From Janthinobacterium sp051380875 (GTDB taxonomy: Bacteria > Pseudomonadota > Gammaproteobacteria > Burkholderiales > Burkholderiaceae_D): 64,000 nt of DNA. Location of the stretch: assembly GCF_051380875.1 (NCBI RefSeq), contig NZ_JBNYXW010000008.1:219857-283856 (forward strand). Reading direction: 5' to 3'. The notes below the pieces were generated by a model. That model was given only the letters and a program-made list of their open reading frames with translations. It searched no databases and was not told the DNA's origin. Shown in pieces: positions 41,656 to 50,338 of the stretch (its first letter is position 1; each line of letters begins with the position of its first letter). Made by a program: the position numbers and the translations under genes.

Positions 41656-43359
41656 ATGGCAGAACAGGCAAAACTTCCGCTGGGCAAGTTGCTGATCCAG
41701 AAAGGCGTGATCAGCGAAGACCAGTTGCGCATCGCGCTGATCGAGCAAAAGCGCAGCAGCGAGCCGCTGGGCAAGCTGCTCATCACCTTGGGCTTCGTCA
41801 CGGAAGCCACCGTGCGCGAGGCGCTCAGCGAAAACCTCAAGCAAGTCAGTGCGGATTTATCGAGCCTGGTGGTCGACGCCATCGCCTTGAAACTCATCCC
41901 GAAAGACGTGGCCAAGCGCTACCGCGTCTTTCCCATCGTGTACGAGCGGCAAGCCGACAACCTGATTTTGGCCATGGCCGACACCAGCAACATCGTGGCG
42001 CTCGATCAAATCAGCGCCATGCTGGTCAAGGGCATCACCATTTCCACGGTGCTGGTCAACGAATCGGATATTTCGCGCGCTATCGACCAGTATTACGGCT
42101 TCGAGCTGTCGATCGACGGCATCCTGCACGAGATCGAGACGGGCGAAGTCAGCTATCAAAGCATGGCTTCGCCGTCCGATGAATACAGCCAGCCCATGGT
42201 GCGCCTGATCGATGCGCTGCTGGCCGACGCCGTGCAAAATGGCGCTTCCGACATCCATTTCGAACCGGAACAGTCGTTCTTGCGCATACGCTACCGCATC
42301 GACGGCATCCTGCGGCAAATCCGCAGCCTGCACAAATCGTACTGGCCGGCCATGGCCGTGCGCCTGAAGGTGATGTCGAACATGAATATCGCCGAGGCGC
42401 GCGCGCCGCAGGATGGGCGCATCAGCATCAAATTTTCCGGACGGCAAATCGACTTTCGCGCCTCGGCGCAACCCACCACGCATGGCGAAAATTTCGTGCT
42501 GCGCGTGCTGGACCGGCAAAAGGGCATCGTGCCGCTGGACGCGCTGGGCCTGGCCGAGGCGGAACTGAACTTGCTCAAACTCATGATCGCGCGGCCCGAC
42601 GGCGTGATCCTGGTGACGGGCCCGACGGGCAGCGGCAAGACCACCACCCTGTATTCGATACTCAGCCATATCAATACGGAAAGCGTCAACATCATGACGC
42701 TGGAAGACCCGGTCGAGTATCCCATGAACATGATACGCCAGACCTCCGTCAACGAATCGGTCAAGCTGGGCTTTGCCGACGGCATCCGCTCGATGATGCG
42801 GCAAGACCCGGACATCATCCTGGTGGGCGAGATCCGCGACCGCGAAACGGCGGAAATGGCGTTTGCCGCCGCCATGACGGGCCATCAGGTGTATTCCACC
42901 CTGCATACCAGCTCGGCCCTCGGTTCCGTCTCGCGCCTGCTCGACATCGGCATCCTGCCCGACATCATGGCCGGCAACATCATCGGCATCGTGGCGCAGC
43001 GCCTGGTGCGCCGCTTGTGTCCGCATTGCAAGGAAACGCTGATCGCCGACAGCATCGAGCGCCGCCTGCTGGGCCTGCATCCGGACGATGCGCCCGTAGC
43101 CATCTGCCGCGCCGTGGGCTGCGAGCGCTGCGCCCATCAAGGCTACAAGGGCCGTTTGGCCATCATGGAAATTCTCAAGATGACGGCCGAGCTCGATGAA
43201 CTGACGGCGCGCCGCGCCAGTTTGCGCGAACTCAAGGCGGCCGCGCGCGCAGCCGGCTTCAAGGCCCTGGTCGACGATGGCATGCGCCGCGTGACCGAAG
43301 GCGTGACGACGCTGGAAGAAGTGGCGCGCGTGGTCGACCTGACTGACAGGCTCATCTGA
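41656..43359 (+). CDS. MshE-like assembly ATPase (GspE/PulE family)
   Basis: A 567-residue paralogue of MshE, identical in length. Walker A is GPTGSGKT (322-329), Walker B DIILVGEIRD, with the zinc motif CPHC...CERC. The N-terminal MshEN-like repeats read PLGKLLIQKGVISEDQL and PLGKLLITLGFVTEATV. The Arg of the canonical RLG cyclic di-GMP motif is Pro in both, so nucleotide control may be weaker or absent. It would energise pseudopilus growth. The stop overlaps the platform gene by one base. Confidence 0.92.
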   Translation: MAEQAKLPLGKLLIQKGVISEDQLRIALIEQKRSSEPLGKLLITLGFVTEATVREALSENLKQVSADLSSLVVDAIALKLIPKDVAKRYRVFPIVYERQADNLILAMADTSNIVALDQISAMLVKGITISTVLVNESDISRAIDQYYGFELSIDGILHEIETGEVSYQSMASPSDEYSQPMVRLIDALLADAVQNGASDIHFEPEQSFLRIRYRIDGILRQIRSLHKSYWPAMAVRLKVMSNMNIAEARAPQDGRISIKFSGRQIDFRASAQPTTHGENFVLRVLDRQKGIVPLDALGLAEAELNLLKLMIARPDGVILVTGPTGSGKTTTLYSILSHINTESVNIMTLEDPVEYPMNMIRQTSVNESVKLGFADGIRSMMRQDPDIILVGEIRDRETAEMAFAAAMTGHQVYSTLHTSSALGSVSRLLDIGILPDIMAGNIIGIVAQRLVRRLCPHCKETLIADSIERRLLGLHPDDAPVAICRAVGCERCAHQGYKGRLAIMEILKMTAELDELTARRASLRELKAAARAAGFKALVDDGMRRVTEGVTTLEEVARVVDLTDRLI

Positions 43360-44564
43360 TGGCGCAATATGTCTACCGTGCCATGGATGCCGCCGGTGCA
43401 ATGATTCCCGGCAGCATGGAAGCGGCCAATGTGCCGGACCTGGAAGCGCGCCTGCACCGCATGCAGCTCGACTTGATCGACTGCAAGATCACGGGCCAGT
43501 ATCTGGTGCTGCTGGGCAAGCGGGTCATCCATCGCCGCGACTTGATCAATTTCTGTTTCCACATGGAACAGTTGACGGGCGCGGGCGTGCCCATCCTGGA
43601 AGGCTTGAACGACTTGCGCGAAAGCACGGACCATCCGCGCCTGCGCGAAGTGGTCACCGACCTGATCGAAAGCATCGAGGGTGGTTTGCCCCTGTCGGGC
43701 GCGCTGGCCCAGCATGGCGACATCTTCGACGCCACGTTTACCAGCCTGATCCTTGCGGGCGAACAAAGCGGCAGGATCGCCGAGGTGTTCAAAAATCTGT
43801 CGGAAAGTTTAAAGTGGCAAGATGAACTGGCCTCGCAGACGCGCAAGATTGTCATGTACCCCATCATGGTGGCCGTGGTGGTGGCGGGCGTGACGTTTTT
43901 CCTGATGATCTACTTGGTGCCCCAGCTGACGGCCTTCATTCGCAACATGGGCGGCGAGCTGCCGCTGCATACGCGCGTGCTCATTTTTGTCTCGACTATT
44001 TTCATCGACTACTGGTATCTGCTGCTGGCCCTGCCCGTGCTGCTGTTCTTTGGCCTGCGCGCGGCGATACGCCGCAACGCACAAGCACGCTACACCTTCG
44101 ATGGCGTGAAGCTGCGGCTGTGGCTGGTCGGCCCCGTGCTGCACAAGATCATCCTGGCCCGCTTCGCCACGTTTTTCGCCCTGATGTATGCGTCCGGCAT
44201 CAGCATCCTCGAATGCATCCGCCTGTCCGAAGGCATCGCCGGCAACCAGGTGGTGGCCGCCGGGCTGCGCCGCGCGGCCCAGCTGATCAGCGAGGGTCAT
44301 GGCGTGACGGCCGCCTTCCAGCACACGGGCATCTTCCCGCCGCTGGTGATCCGCATGCTCAAAGTGGGCGAAGCAACAGGCTCGCTCGACACGGCCTTGC
44401 GCAATGTCAGCTATTTTTATAACCGCGAAGTGAAGGAATTGATTGAAAAAGTGCAAGCCATGATCGAGCCGGCCATGACGGTGATCCTGGGCCTGCTGCT
44501 GGGCTGGATCATGCTGTCGGTGCTGGGGCCCATTTACGACACCATCAGTACGATTAAAACTTGA
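43359..44564 (+). CDS. MshG/GspF-like inner-membrane platform protein
   Basis: A 401-residue platform protein with two GspF repeats (about 65-190 and 265-390) and three transmembrane helices. Motifs GVPILEGLNDLRESTDHPRL and GISILECIRLSEGIAGNQVV match the family. It begins MAQYVYRAMDAAGAMIPGSM. It is coupled to the ATPase, as in all pilus and type II secretion systems. Next gene follows after 21 bp. Confidence 0.92.
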   Translation: MAQYVYRAMDAAGAMIPGSMEAANVPDLEARLHRMQLDLIDCKITGQYLVLLGKRVIHRRDLINFCFHMEQLTGAGVPILEGLNDLRESTDHPRLREVVTDLIESIEGGLPLSGALAQHGDIFDATFTSLILAGEQSGRIAEVFKNLSESLKWQDELASQTRKIVMYPIMVAVVVAGVTFFLMIYLVPQLTAFIRNMGGELPLHTRVLIFVSTIFIDYWYLLLALPVLLFFGLRAAIRRNAQARYTFDGVKLRLWLVGPVLHKIILARFATFFALMYASGISILECIRLSEGIAGNQVVAAGLRRAAQLISEGHGVTAAFQHTGIFPPLVIRMLKVGEATGSLDTALRNVSYFYNREVKELIEKVQAMIEPAMTVILGLLLGWIMLSVLGPIYDTISTIKT

Positions 44565-44585
44565 ACCCCGAGACCTGAGGCCGCC

Positions 44586-46154
44586 GTGTTCCGCAAACAA
44601 TTGCTCTACATCACCAGCGACGCCCTGTGCGCCTACGACTGGCGCAACGGCGCGCTGGGCACCGGCCATGTCTTCCCTCCCAGCGCAGCCGGGCTGGACG
44701 GCTTCGCCGCGTGGCTGGAAGAGCCGCAGGAACAGCGGCTGGATGTGCCCGCCTACCTGCTGACGGACCTCATCGAAGAAGACTTCCAGCACCAGTTGCT
44801 GCCCCACGTGCGCGGCAAGGCGGGCCGCGCGCTGCTGGAGCGGCGCAAGCAGCAGTTGCACCGCGACACGCCCTACCGGGGCAGCGCCCTGCTGGGCCGC
44901 GAAAGCACAGGCCGCCACGACGACCAGGTGCTGTTCTTTGCCCTGACGAACCCCTCCTTGCTGCAGCCATGGACGGAAGCGCTGGAACACTTGCGCATTC
45001 CCGTGGCCGGCATCTATTCGACCAGCCTGCTGAGTATTGCCCTGGTCAAAAAACTGGTGCTCACGCATGAACACTTGCTGCTGGTGACGCAGCAGTCGGG
45101 CGGCTTGCGGCAAAGCTATTATGAAAAGGGCCAGCTGCGCTTCTCGCGCCAGACGGTCGCCATCGCGCTCGACGGCGTGGCCGTGAATATCGCGCTGGAA
45201 ACGGAGAAGACGCGGCAGTTTCTGACCAGCACGCGCATGCTGTCGCGCGGCGAGGTCTTGAATACCGTCATCCTGGCGCCGGCCGCACAGATCACCAAGC
45301 TCAAATTACTATGTGACAACGACCTCGAAGTGGCTTACCACTTCATCGACCTGCAGCACGCCAGCTTGCGCGTGGGCTTGCGCCAGACGCCGGCGCTGGC
45401 CGACGAATTGTTGCTGACATTGCTGGGCAAGCATCCGCCACCCAGCCATTACCCGCCCGGCCCGCTGGCCCGCTACTACCACTTCCAGCGCGCGCGCAAT
45501 GTGCTGTATGGCGCCAGCGCGCTGGTTGGCGCTTCGGCGGCCCTGTGGTGCGTGATTAACTTACTGGGCGGCATCAGCGATGGCGCGGCCACCGTGCGGC
45601 TACAGCAGGAAACGGCGTCCGACCAGAAACGCTACCACAGCAGCATGGCGAACCTGCCGCCGGCGCCCGCCAAGACGCAGAACATGAAGGTGGCCGTGAC
45701 CCTGGGCCGCATGATAGCCAGCCAGGCGCCCGAACCGGGCCGCATGCTGGGCATCCTGAGCACGGCGCTGGAGCAGGCGCCGCAAGTCCAGCTCGCCCAG
45801 CTGCACTGGCATGCGGGCCAGGCGTCCGTCCGCACGGCCGGCAGCCCGCCAGCACCGCAGCCGCCAGGCGCCGGTGCCACCACCTTGAGCAGCAGCCTGG
45901 CCGGTATTCCCGCAGCGCCGCCGCAGGCGCTGCGCCTGGAAGCGGACGTGGCCATGCCGAATAATGACTACCGCGCCGCGCTGGGCGCCATCACCGCCTT
46001 TGCACAAACTCTGGCGCGCGAGCCAGGCATGCAGGTGGCAATCGAGGAAACCCCACTGGACTTGCGTTCCAGCGCGGCCCTGTCCGGCAAGAGCGCCACG
46101 CCTGCGCCGGACAGCCAGGCTCGCTTCACCCTTTTGCTTGTGTGGAAACCATGA
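44586..46154 (+). CDS. GspL-like PilM-PilN fusion protein
   Basis: A 522-residue protein starting at GTG 44586 with GAGG 6 nt upstream. Residues 1-300 look like an actin-fold PilM/GspL cytoplasmic domain. A transmembrane helix follows (about 303-325, VLYGASALVGASAALWCVIN), then a coiled coil and PilN-like periplasmic part (about 330-520) rich in Pro/Ala linkers. In the msh locus the same functions are split between MshI1 and MshI2, so this is a fused counterpart. The stop overlaps the PilO-like gene by ATGA. The assignment is structural rather than by a strong sequence motif. Confidence 0.72.
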   Translation: MFRKQLLYITSDALCAYDWRNGALGTGHVFPPSAAGLDGFAAWLEEPQEQRLDVPAYLLTDLIEEDFQHQLLPHVRGKAGRALLERRKQQLHRDTPYRGSALLGRESTGRHDDQVLFFALTNPSLLQPWTEALEHLRIPVAGIYSTSLLSIALVKKLVLTHEHLLLVTQQSGGLRQSYYEKGQLRFSRQTVAIALDGVAVNIALETEKTRQFLTSTRMLSRGEVLNTVILAPAAQITKLKLLCDNDLEVAYHFIDLQHASLRVGLRQTPALADELLLTLLGKHPPPSHYPPGPLARYYHFQRARNVLYGASALVGASAALWCVINLLGGISDGAATVRLQQETASDQKRYHSSMANLPPAPAKTQNMKVAVTLGRMIASQAPEPGRMLGILSTALEQAPQVQLAQLHWHAGQASVRTAGSPPAPQPPGAGATTLSSSLAGIPAAPPQALRLEADVAMPNNDYRAALGAITAFAQTLAREPGMQVAIEETPLDLRSSAALSGKSATPAPDSQARFTLLLVWKP

Positions 46155-46879
46155 GCGGCCCCGTCAAACAGGGGCCGCTGCCCGGCCTGAAAAAAGCTGC
46201 AGCCCCGGCGCACAGCCTGCCCGCCTGGCTGGGCGAGCTGGTGCTGATACGCGGCGCCCTGCTGTGCTTTACGCTGACCACGCTGGCCAGCCTGGCGCTG
46301 CTGAGCTTTAGCATCGCCTACCGCGAGCGCGAGGCGCAGCAGCGCGAATTCGCTGTGCATACGCGGGCGACGGCGGCCAGGCTGTTCAACCAAGCGGAGA
46401 CAGAAAAAGGGGAAATCCGCGCCTACGAACCGCAATTTCTGGCCCTGCGCCTGCGCGGCCTGATCGGTGCGGAAAAACGCCTGGCCTGGATCGACGCCAT
46501 TCGTCTGAGCCAGGAACAACGCAAATTATTGCCCATCGCTTACGACATCAGCGCGCAGCAAGTGTTGCCCGTGCCCACGCCGATGGTGATGGGCCAGTAC
46601 CAGCTGCGCGGCAGCCGCATGCATCTGCAACTGGACTTGCTGCATGAACTCGATTTGCTGAACTTGCTCGACGATTTGCGCCAGGTCGGCTATTTCGCCG
46701 TGCAGGATTGCACGCTCAAGCGCAATGGCGCGGGCGCAGCCGCGGGTGCGAGTGTGAGTGCGAGTGGTGCGGGTGGCCCAATCGCCACGGGTGCCATGGC
46801 CCCCGTCCTCAGCGCCGAATGCAGCCTGCTGTGGCTAACCTTGGGCAGCGTGGCCGTGCCCGTGCTGGGGCCGCCATGA
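46151..46879 (+). CDS. PilO/MshJ-like bitopic protein
   Basis: A 242-residue protein with a Pro/Lys-rich cytoplasmic start, one transmembrane helix (about 32-53, LIRGALLCFTLTTLASLALL) and a coiled coil (about 55-110). The periplasmic domain has an Ala/Ser/Gly-rich insert near the C-terminus (GAGAAAGASVSASGAGG). Position after the PilM-PilN fusion and before the PilP-like gene matches a PilO/GspM. I start it at ATG 46151, which gives ATGA overlap with the preceding stop. Confidence 0.7.
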   Translation: MSGPVKQGPLPGLKKAAAPAHSLPAWLGELVLIRGALLCFTLTTLASLALLSFSIAYREREAQQREFAVHTRATAARLFNQAETEKGEIRAYEPQFLALRLRGLIGAEKRLAWIDAIRLSQEQRKLLPIAYDISAQQVLPVPTPMVMGQYQLRGSRMHLQLDLLHELDLLNLLDDLRQVGYFAVQDCTLKRNGAGAAAGASVSASGAGGPIATGAMAPVLSAECSLLWLTLGSVAVPVLGPP

Positions 46880-47301
46880 GGCGCGCCCTGCTCCTGTGCG
46901 TGCTGCTGGCCGGCACCGCACTGTGCGCCCAGGCCCAAGGGCCGCAGCTGGGACGCTTGTTCCTGTCGCCTGAACAGCGCGCCCAGCTCGATGCGCAGCG
47001 CTACGGGCCGCCGCCGGCCGATCCTGTCCTGGCCGCGCCCGCACCCCCGCCGCCACCGCCACCACCCGGCCCGCCCGTCGAACTGAATGGCGTGGTGCAG
47101 CGCAGCAGCGGGCGCTCCACCATCTGGCTCAACCAGACGCCGCAAAACGAGCCGCACAACCGCTTGAGAGGTGGCATGAATGGCAAGGGAAGCACCCTGA
47201 GCCTGCGCCTGTCGAACGGGCAGTTGATCTTGCTCAAACCGGGCCAGCGCTACGACCCGGCCAGCGGCAGCGTCAGCGAAGCGCCCGCGGAGCAGCCATG
47301 A
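46876..47301 (+). CDS. Small exported PilP/MshK-like protein
   Basis: A 141-residue protein with a Sec signal peptide (about 1-20, ending CAQAQ). It has GRLFLSPEQRAQLDAQRYG, a run of eight prolines, and a small beta domain (VELNGVVQRSSGRSTIWLNQ) that resembles the GspC/PilP homology region. Such proteins link the inner-membrane complex to the secretin. It overlaps both neighbours by ATGA. The longer frame from 46708 belongs to the upstream gene's other frame. Confidence 0.72.
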   Translation: MRRALLLCVLLAGTALCAQAQGPQLGRLFLSPEQRAQLDAQRYGPPPADPVLAAPAPPPPPPPPGPPVELNGVVQRSSGRSTIWLNQTPQNEPHNRLRGGMNGKGSTLSLRLSNGQLILLKPGQRYDPASGSVSEAPAEQP

Positions 47302-48023
47302 AGCCACGGCACCGGCATGGACGCCAGCGCGGCGCCGCCCTGCTCTTGCTGGTCGCCGTGCTGGGCCTGGGCGCGGCCAGCCTGCTGATCAGCGCCTTCA
47401 GCCGCAATACGGGCGAGGCCGAACGCCAGTTGCGCACCCTGGCCACCCTGGCGCAGGCGCGCGACGCCTTGCTGGGCTTTGCCACCACGCATGGCCGCCT
47501 GCCGCGTCCGGCCGCGTCTGCCATCGATGGCCGCGAACGCCCCGCCGACTGCGCCAGCGACGCCGATTGCAGCGGCTTCCTGCCATGGGTGGCGCTGGGC
47601 GTGGCTGGCAGCGACGCCTGGGGCAAGCTGCTGCGCTACAGCGTCACGCCGGAAATGGCGCGCGCGCCCATCGTCTCGTTTTCCGCCGTCGCCAACCGCG
47701 TCGTGCTGGGCCGCGCTGGCCGTGGCGAACTGGCGTATGTTGCAGGACAGGAACTGTGCGATGTCAGCGCACAGTGCCTTCCCGTCGTGCTGTTCTCGCA
47801 AGGCAAAGAGCACTACGGCACGTCCGCCACCGGCGTGACACAGATCAATACGGCGCGCGGCAATGCCGATGAAGCGGCCAACGACTACGCCAGCCGCCGC
47901 TTCATTTCCCGCCCCGCCAGCGCCCAGGACGGTGTTCCCGGCGGCGTTTTCGACGACCAATTGAGCTGGATTACCTTGCCCATTCTGTATCAACGCATGC
48001 GCGCCGCGCGCAACCTGCCATGA
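47298..48023 (+). CDS. Pseudopilin without Glu+5 (GspK/PilX-like)
   Basis: A 241-residue protein with leader ending GRQRG and helix AALLLLVAVLGLGAASLLIS. The helix is pilin-like but position +5 is Leu, not Glu, as in GspK-type tip subunits. The globular part is clearly paralogous to the next gene: both share GFLPW, a following ALG/SLG, and LRYSVTP or FRYSVTP, and both end near an LP motif. It overlaps both neighbours by ATGA. Probably a tip or initiation subunit. Confidence 0.78.
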   Translation: MKPRHRHGRQRGAALLLLVAVLGLGAASLLISAFSRNTGEAERQLRTLATLAQARDALLGFATTHGRLPRPAASAIDGRERPADCASDADCSGFLPWVALGVAGSDAWGKLLRYSVTPEMARAPIVSFSAVANRVVLGRAGRGELAYVAGQELCDVSAQCLPVVLFSQGKEHYGTSATGVTQINTARGNADEAANDYASRRFISRPASAQDGVPGGVFDDQLSWITLPILYQRMRAARNLP

Positions 48024-48736
48024 GCGCCCGCCAACGGCATCGCCGCAACGTGGGCGGCTTTTCCCTGATCGAGATCGCCATCGTGCTGGTCATCGTCGGC
48101 CTGATGATAGGCGGGCTGGTCACGCCGCTGACGGTGCAGCTGGAGCAGCGCAAGGTGACCGAGACGCAACAGGCGCTCGACGAGGCGAAAGAAGCGCTGA
48201 CGGGCTATGCCCTGCGCTATGGCTACCTGCCGTGTCCGGCCATTTCCAGCATGAATGGCCTGGAAGACCGGCGCGGCACGCGTTGCAATGGCGAAAAGCG
48301 CGTGGGCTTCCTGCCCTGGGCCAGCCTGGGGCTGCGCCAGGGTGACAGCTGGAACAACTTGTTTCGCTATAGCGTGACGCCCGCCTTCAGCGACAGCGAG
48401 CAGCAATTCAACCTGGGCACGCCGCGCGACATCAGCATCGCCACGCGCAACGGCGGCGCGCTGCTGCAGGCGACGGCGCAAAACGACATCCCGGCCATGA
48501 TCATGTCGCACGGCAAGAACGGCTTTGGCGCCACCAGCGTACAGGGCCAGCGCCAGGCTGTGCTCGCCGGCAAGAATGTCGACGAGCGCAACAATGCATC
48601 GAACGCGGCCACCTTCATCAGCCGCGCCGCCAGCAGCGCGCAGCAGAGCGGCGGCGAGTTCGACGACATCGTCGTCTGGCTGTCGCCCAATATCCTGTTC
48701 AACCGCATGGTGGCCGCGCAAAGGCTGCCCCGCTGA
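48020..48736 (+). CDS. Type IV prepilin-like protein (minor pseudopilin)
   Basis: A 238-residue prepilin with leader ending RRNVGG and the canonical helix FSLIEIAIVLVIVGLMIGGL (Glu+5). The globular domain starts ALDEAKEALTGYALRYGYLP and includes CPAISSM, RCNGEKRVGFLPWASLG and FRYSVTP. Cys residues in LPCPA and GTRCNG could form a disulfide. It shares a one-base TGATG overlap with the ABC permease gene that follows, so the transporter is translated together with the pilins. Confidence 0.85.
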   Translation: MSARQRHRRNVGGFSLIEIAIVLVIVGLMIGGLVTPLTVQLEQRKVTETQQALDEAKEALTGYALRYGYLPCPAISSMNGLEDRRGTRCNGEKRVGFLPWASLGLRQGDSWNNLFRYSVTPAFSDSEQQFNLGTPRDISIATRNGGALLQATAQNDIPAMIMSHGKNGFGATSVQGQRQAVLAGKNVDERNNASNAATFISRAASSAQQSGGEFDDIVVWLSPNILFNRMVAAQRLPR

Positions 48737-49509
48737 TGCCACTGCTGACACCCGCCCGTATCATCGCCCGCTACACCGTGCTCGAAGCGCTGCGCAGCCG
48801 GCTGCTGTGGCTATTCGTGCTGGCTGCCTGCGGCGCGGCGGGCCTGGCCAGCTTCCTGCAACAACTGGCGCTGACGGAAAGCGGCGCCGTGCAGGCGGCG
48901 CTGCTGGCAGCCATGCTGCGCCTGGCCAGCGTTTTCCTGCTGGTCACCTTCATCGTCACCAGCATGGCGCGCGAAGCGGCCGACAAGGGCCTGGAACTGC
49001 TGCTGGCCTTACCCATGCCGCGCGCCGCCTACCTGCTGGGCAAACTGCTGGGCTATGGGGCGCTGGCGGGCGTGCCGGCCGTGCTCTTCGGCCTGTTGAT
49101 GGCGCTGTTCGCCGCGCCCGCGCAAAGCGCGCTGTGGGCCCTGTCCCTGCTGGGAGAATTGTGGATCGTCGCCACCTTCAGCCTGCTGTGCGTGGCCAGC
49201 CTGCAGCAAGCGCTGCCGGCGCTGGCCGCCGCCAGCGGCTTTTATGTGCTGGCGCGCATGGTGGGCAGCCTGCAATTGCTGGCGCACAGTTCCCTGGCGG
49301 GCCAATCCTGGCCGCAGCAAGCAATGACGGGCGCCATCGACCTGCTGGCCCTGCTGCTGCCGCGCCTCGATGCATTTACCCGCACGGAGTGGCTGCTGTA
49401 CGCCACCGGTAACTGGCAGGCGCTGGCCGGCGTGGCGGCGCAAACGGCCATCTACGTCGCCTTGCTGGCCAGCTGCGCCCTGTGCGACTTTTACCGCAGG
49501 AACATCTGA
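48736..49509 (+). CDS. ABC-2-type transporter permease of the second pilus locus
   Basis: A 257-residue membrane protein with about six helices and the ABC-2/CcmB-like opening ARIIARYTVLEALRSRLLWL. The cytoplasmic loop MAREAADKGLELLLALPMPR is typical of ABC-2 permeases and contacts the ATPase. The only ABC ATPase in the operon is its first gene at 35739, so the pair is split across 12 kb. Stops overlap with genes on both sides by one base. Substrate unknown. Confidence 0.87.
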   Translation: MPLLTPARIIARYTVLEALRSRLLWLFVLAACGAAGLASFLQQLALTESGAVQAALLAAMLRLASVFLLVTFIVTSMAREAADKGLELLLALPMPRAAYLLGKLLGYGALAGVPAVLFGLLMALFAAPAQSALWALSLLGELWIVATFSLLCVASLQQALPALAAASGFYVLARMVGSLQLLAHSSLAGQSWPQQAMTGAIDLLALLLPRLDAFTRTEWLLYATGNWQALAGVAAQTAIYVALLASCALCDFYRRNI

Positions 49510-50231
49510 TGGCCACGCCACTGCGCCCCTGGTCCAGCGTGCCGCGCCCCGTATGCTGGCTGCTGGCGGGCACCGTGCTGCTGCAGCTGGGCTGGCGCCT
49601 GGCGCAGCAGCAATCGCCTCCGCAGGCGCGCGCGCTTGCTGCTGCGCCACCGGCCAACGTGGCGCGCCTGGCCAGCCTGGGTGAGCCGCTGGCCATGTCG
49701 AAAGGCATGCTGCTATACCTGCAATCGTTCGAAGACCAGCCCGGCGTCAGCCTGCCGTGGCACAAGCTCGACTATGCACGCCTGGCCGACTGGCTGGACA
49801 CGGCGCAAACGCTCGATCCGCGCAGCCAGTATGCGCTGATGGCCGCCAGCGAGGTGTATGCGGGCGTGGCCGACCCGGCGCGCGCGCGGCGCATGCTGGC
49901 CTTTATCGCCAGCAGCTTTGCGGCCGACCCGACGCGCCGTTGGCCCGCCATGGCGCAGGCGGTGCTGGTGGCGAAGCACCAGCTGCACGACTTGCCGCTG
50001 GCGCTAAGCTATGCACGCCAGCTGCGTCTGCTGGCGACGGCGCCGCAAGTGCCGCCCTGGGCGCGCGAAATGGAAGCTTTTATTTTAGAGGACATGGACC
50101 AGCTCGACAGCGCCCGCCTGGTCATCGGCGGCCTGATCCAGAGCGGCCAGATCACGGACCCGCACGAGCTGGCTTTCCTGGCGCGCCGCCTCGATAAACT
50201 TGCTGTAAAGAAAGCAAAATTGGCGCAGTGA
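49509..50231 (+). CDS. Membrane-anchored TPR-like accessory protein next to the ABC permease
   Basis: A 240-residue protein with one N-terminal transmembrane helix (about 14-30, PVCWLLAGTVLLQLGWRL). A periplasmic helical region follows, with repeat-like pairs such as LADWLDTAQTLDPRSQYALM and ARRMLAFIASSFAADPTRRW, suggestive of TPR solenoids. I do not recognise a named family. Its coupling to the permease suggests a third component of the transporter, analogous in position to PilG beside PilH and PilI in Myxococcus. It is the last gene before the separately promoted pilin. Confidence 0.68.
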   Translation: MATPLRPWSSVPRPVCWLLAGTVLLQLGWRLAQQQSPPQARALAAAPPANVARLASLGEPLAMSKGMLLYLQSFEDQPGVSLPWHKLDYARLADWLDTAQTLDPRSQYALMAASEVYAGVADPARARRMLAFIASSFAADPTRRWPAMAQAVLVAKHQLHDLPLALSYARQLRLLATAPQVPPWAREMEAFILEDMDQLDSARLVIGGLIQSGQITDPHELAFLARRLDKLAVKKAKLAQ

Positions 50232-50251
50232 CATGGCAACTGAAATACCAT

Positions 50252-50279
50252 TTGAAATGCCATCTGCGCTCGATAAAAT
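50252..50279 (+). promoter_or_regulatory. Candidate promoter for the major-type pilin gene
   Basis: TTGAAA (50252-50257) and TAAAAT (50274-50279) are separated by 16 bp, 60 bp upstream of the pilin ATG. This is the only sizeable gap in the run of coupled genes, so separate strong expression of the pilin is plausible. Confidence 0.5.
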
Positions 50280-50338
50280 TTGCAGTAAACTGCCCATGAC
50301 GGGACCCCGCAAGCCCACGCTTTTCATAAGGAATTTCC

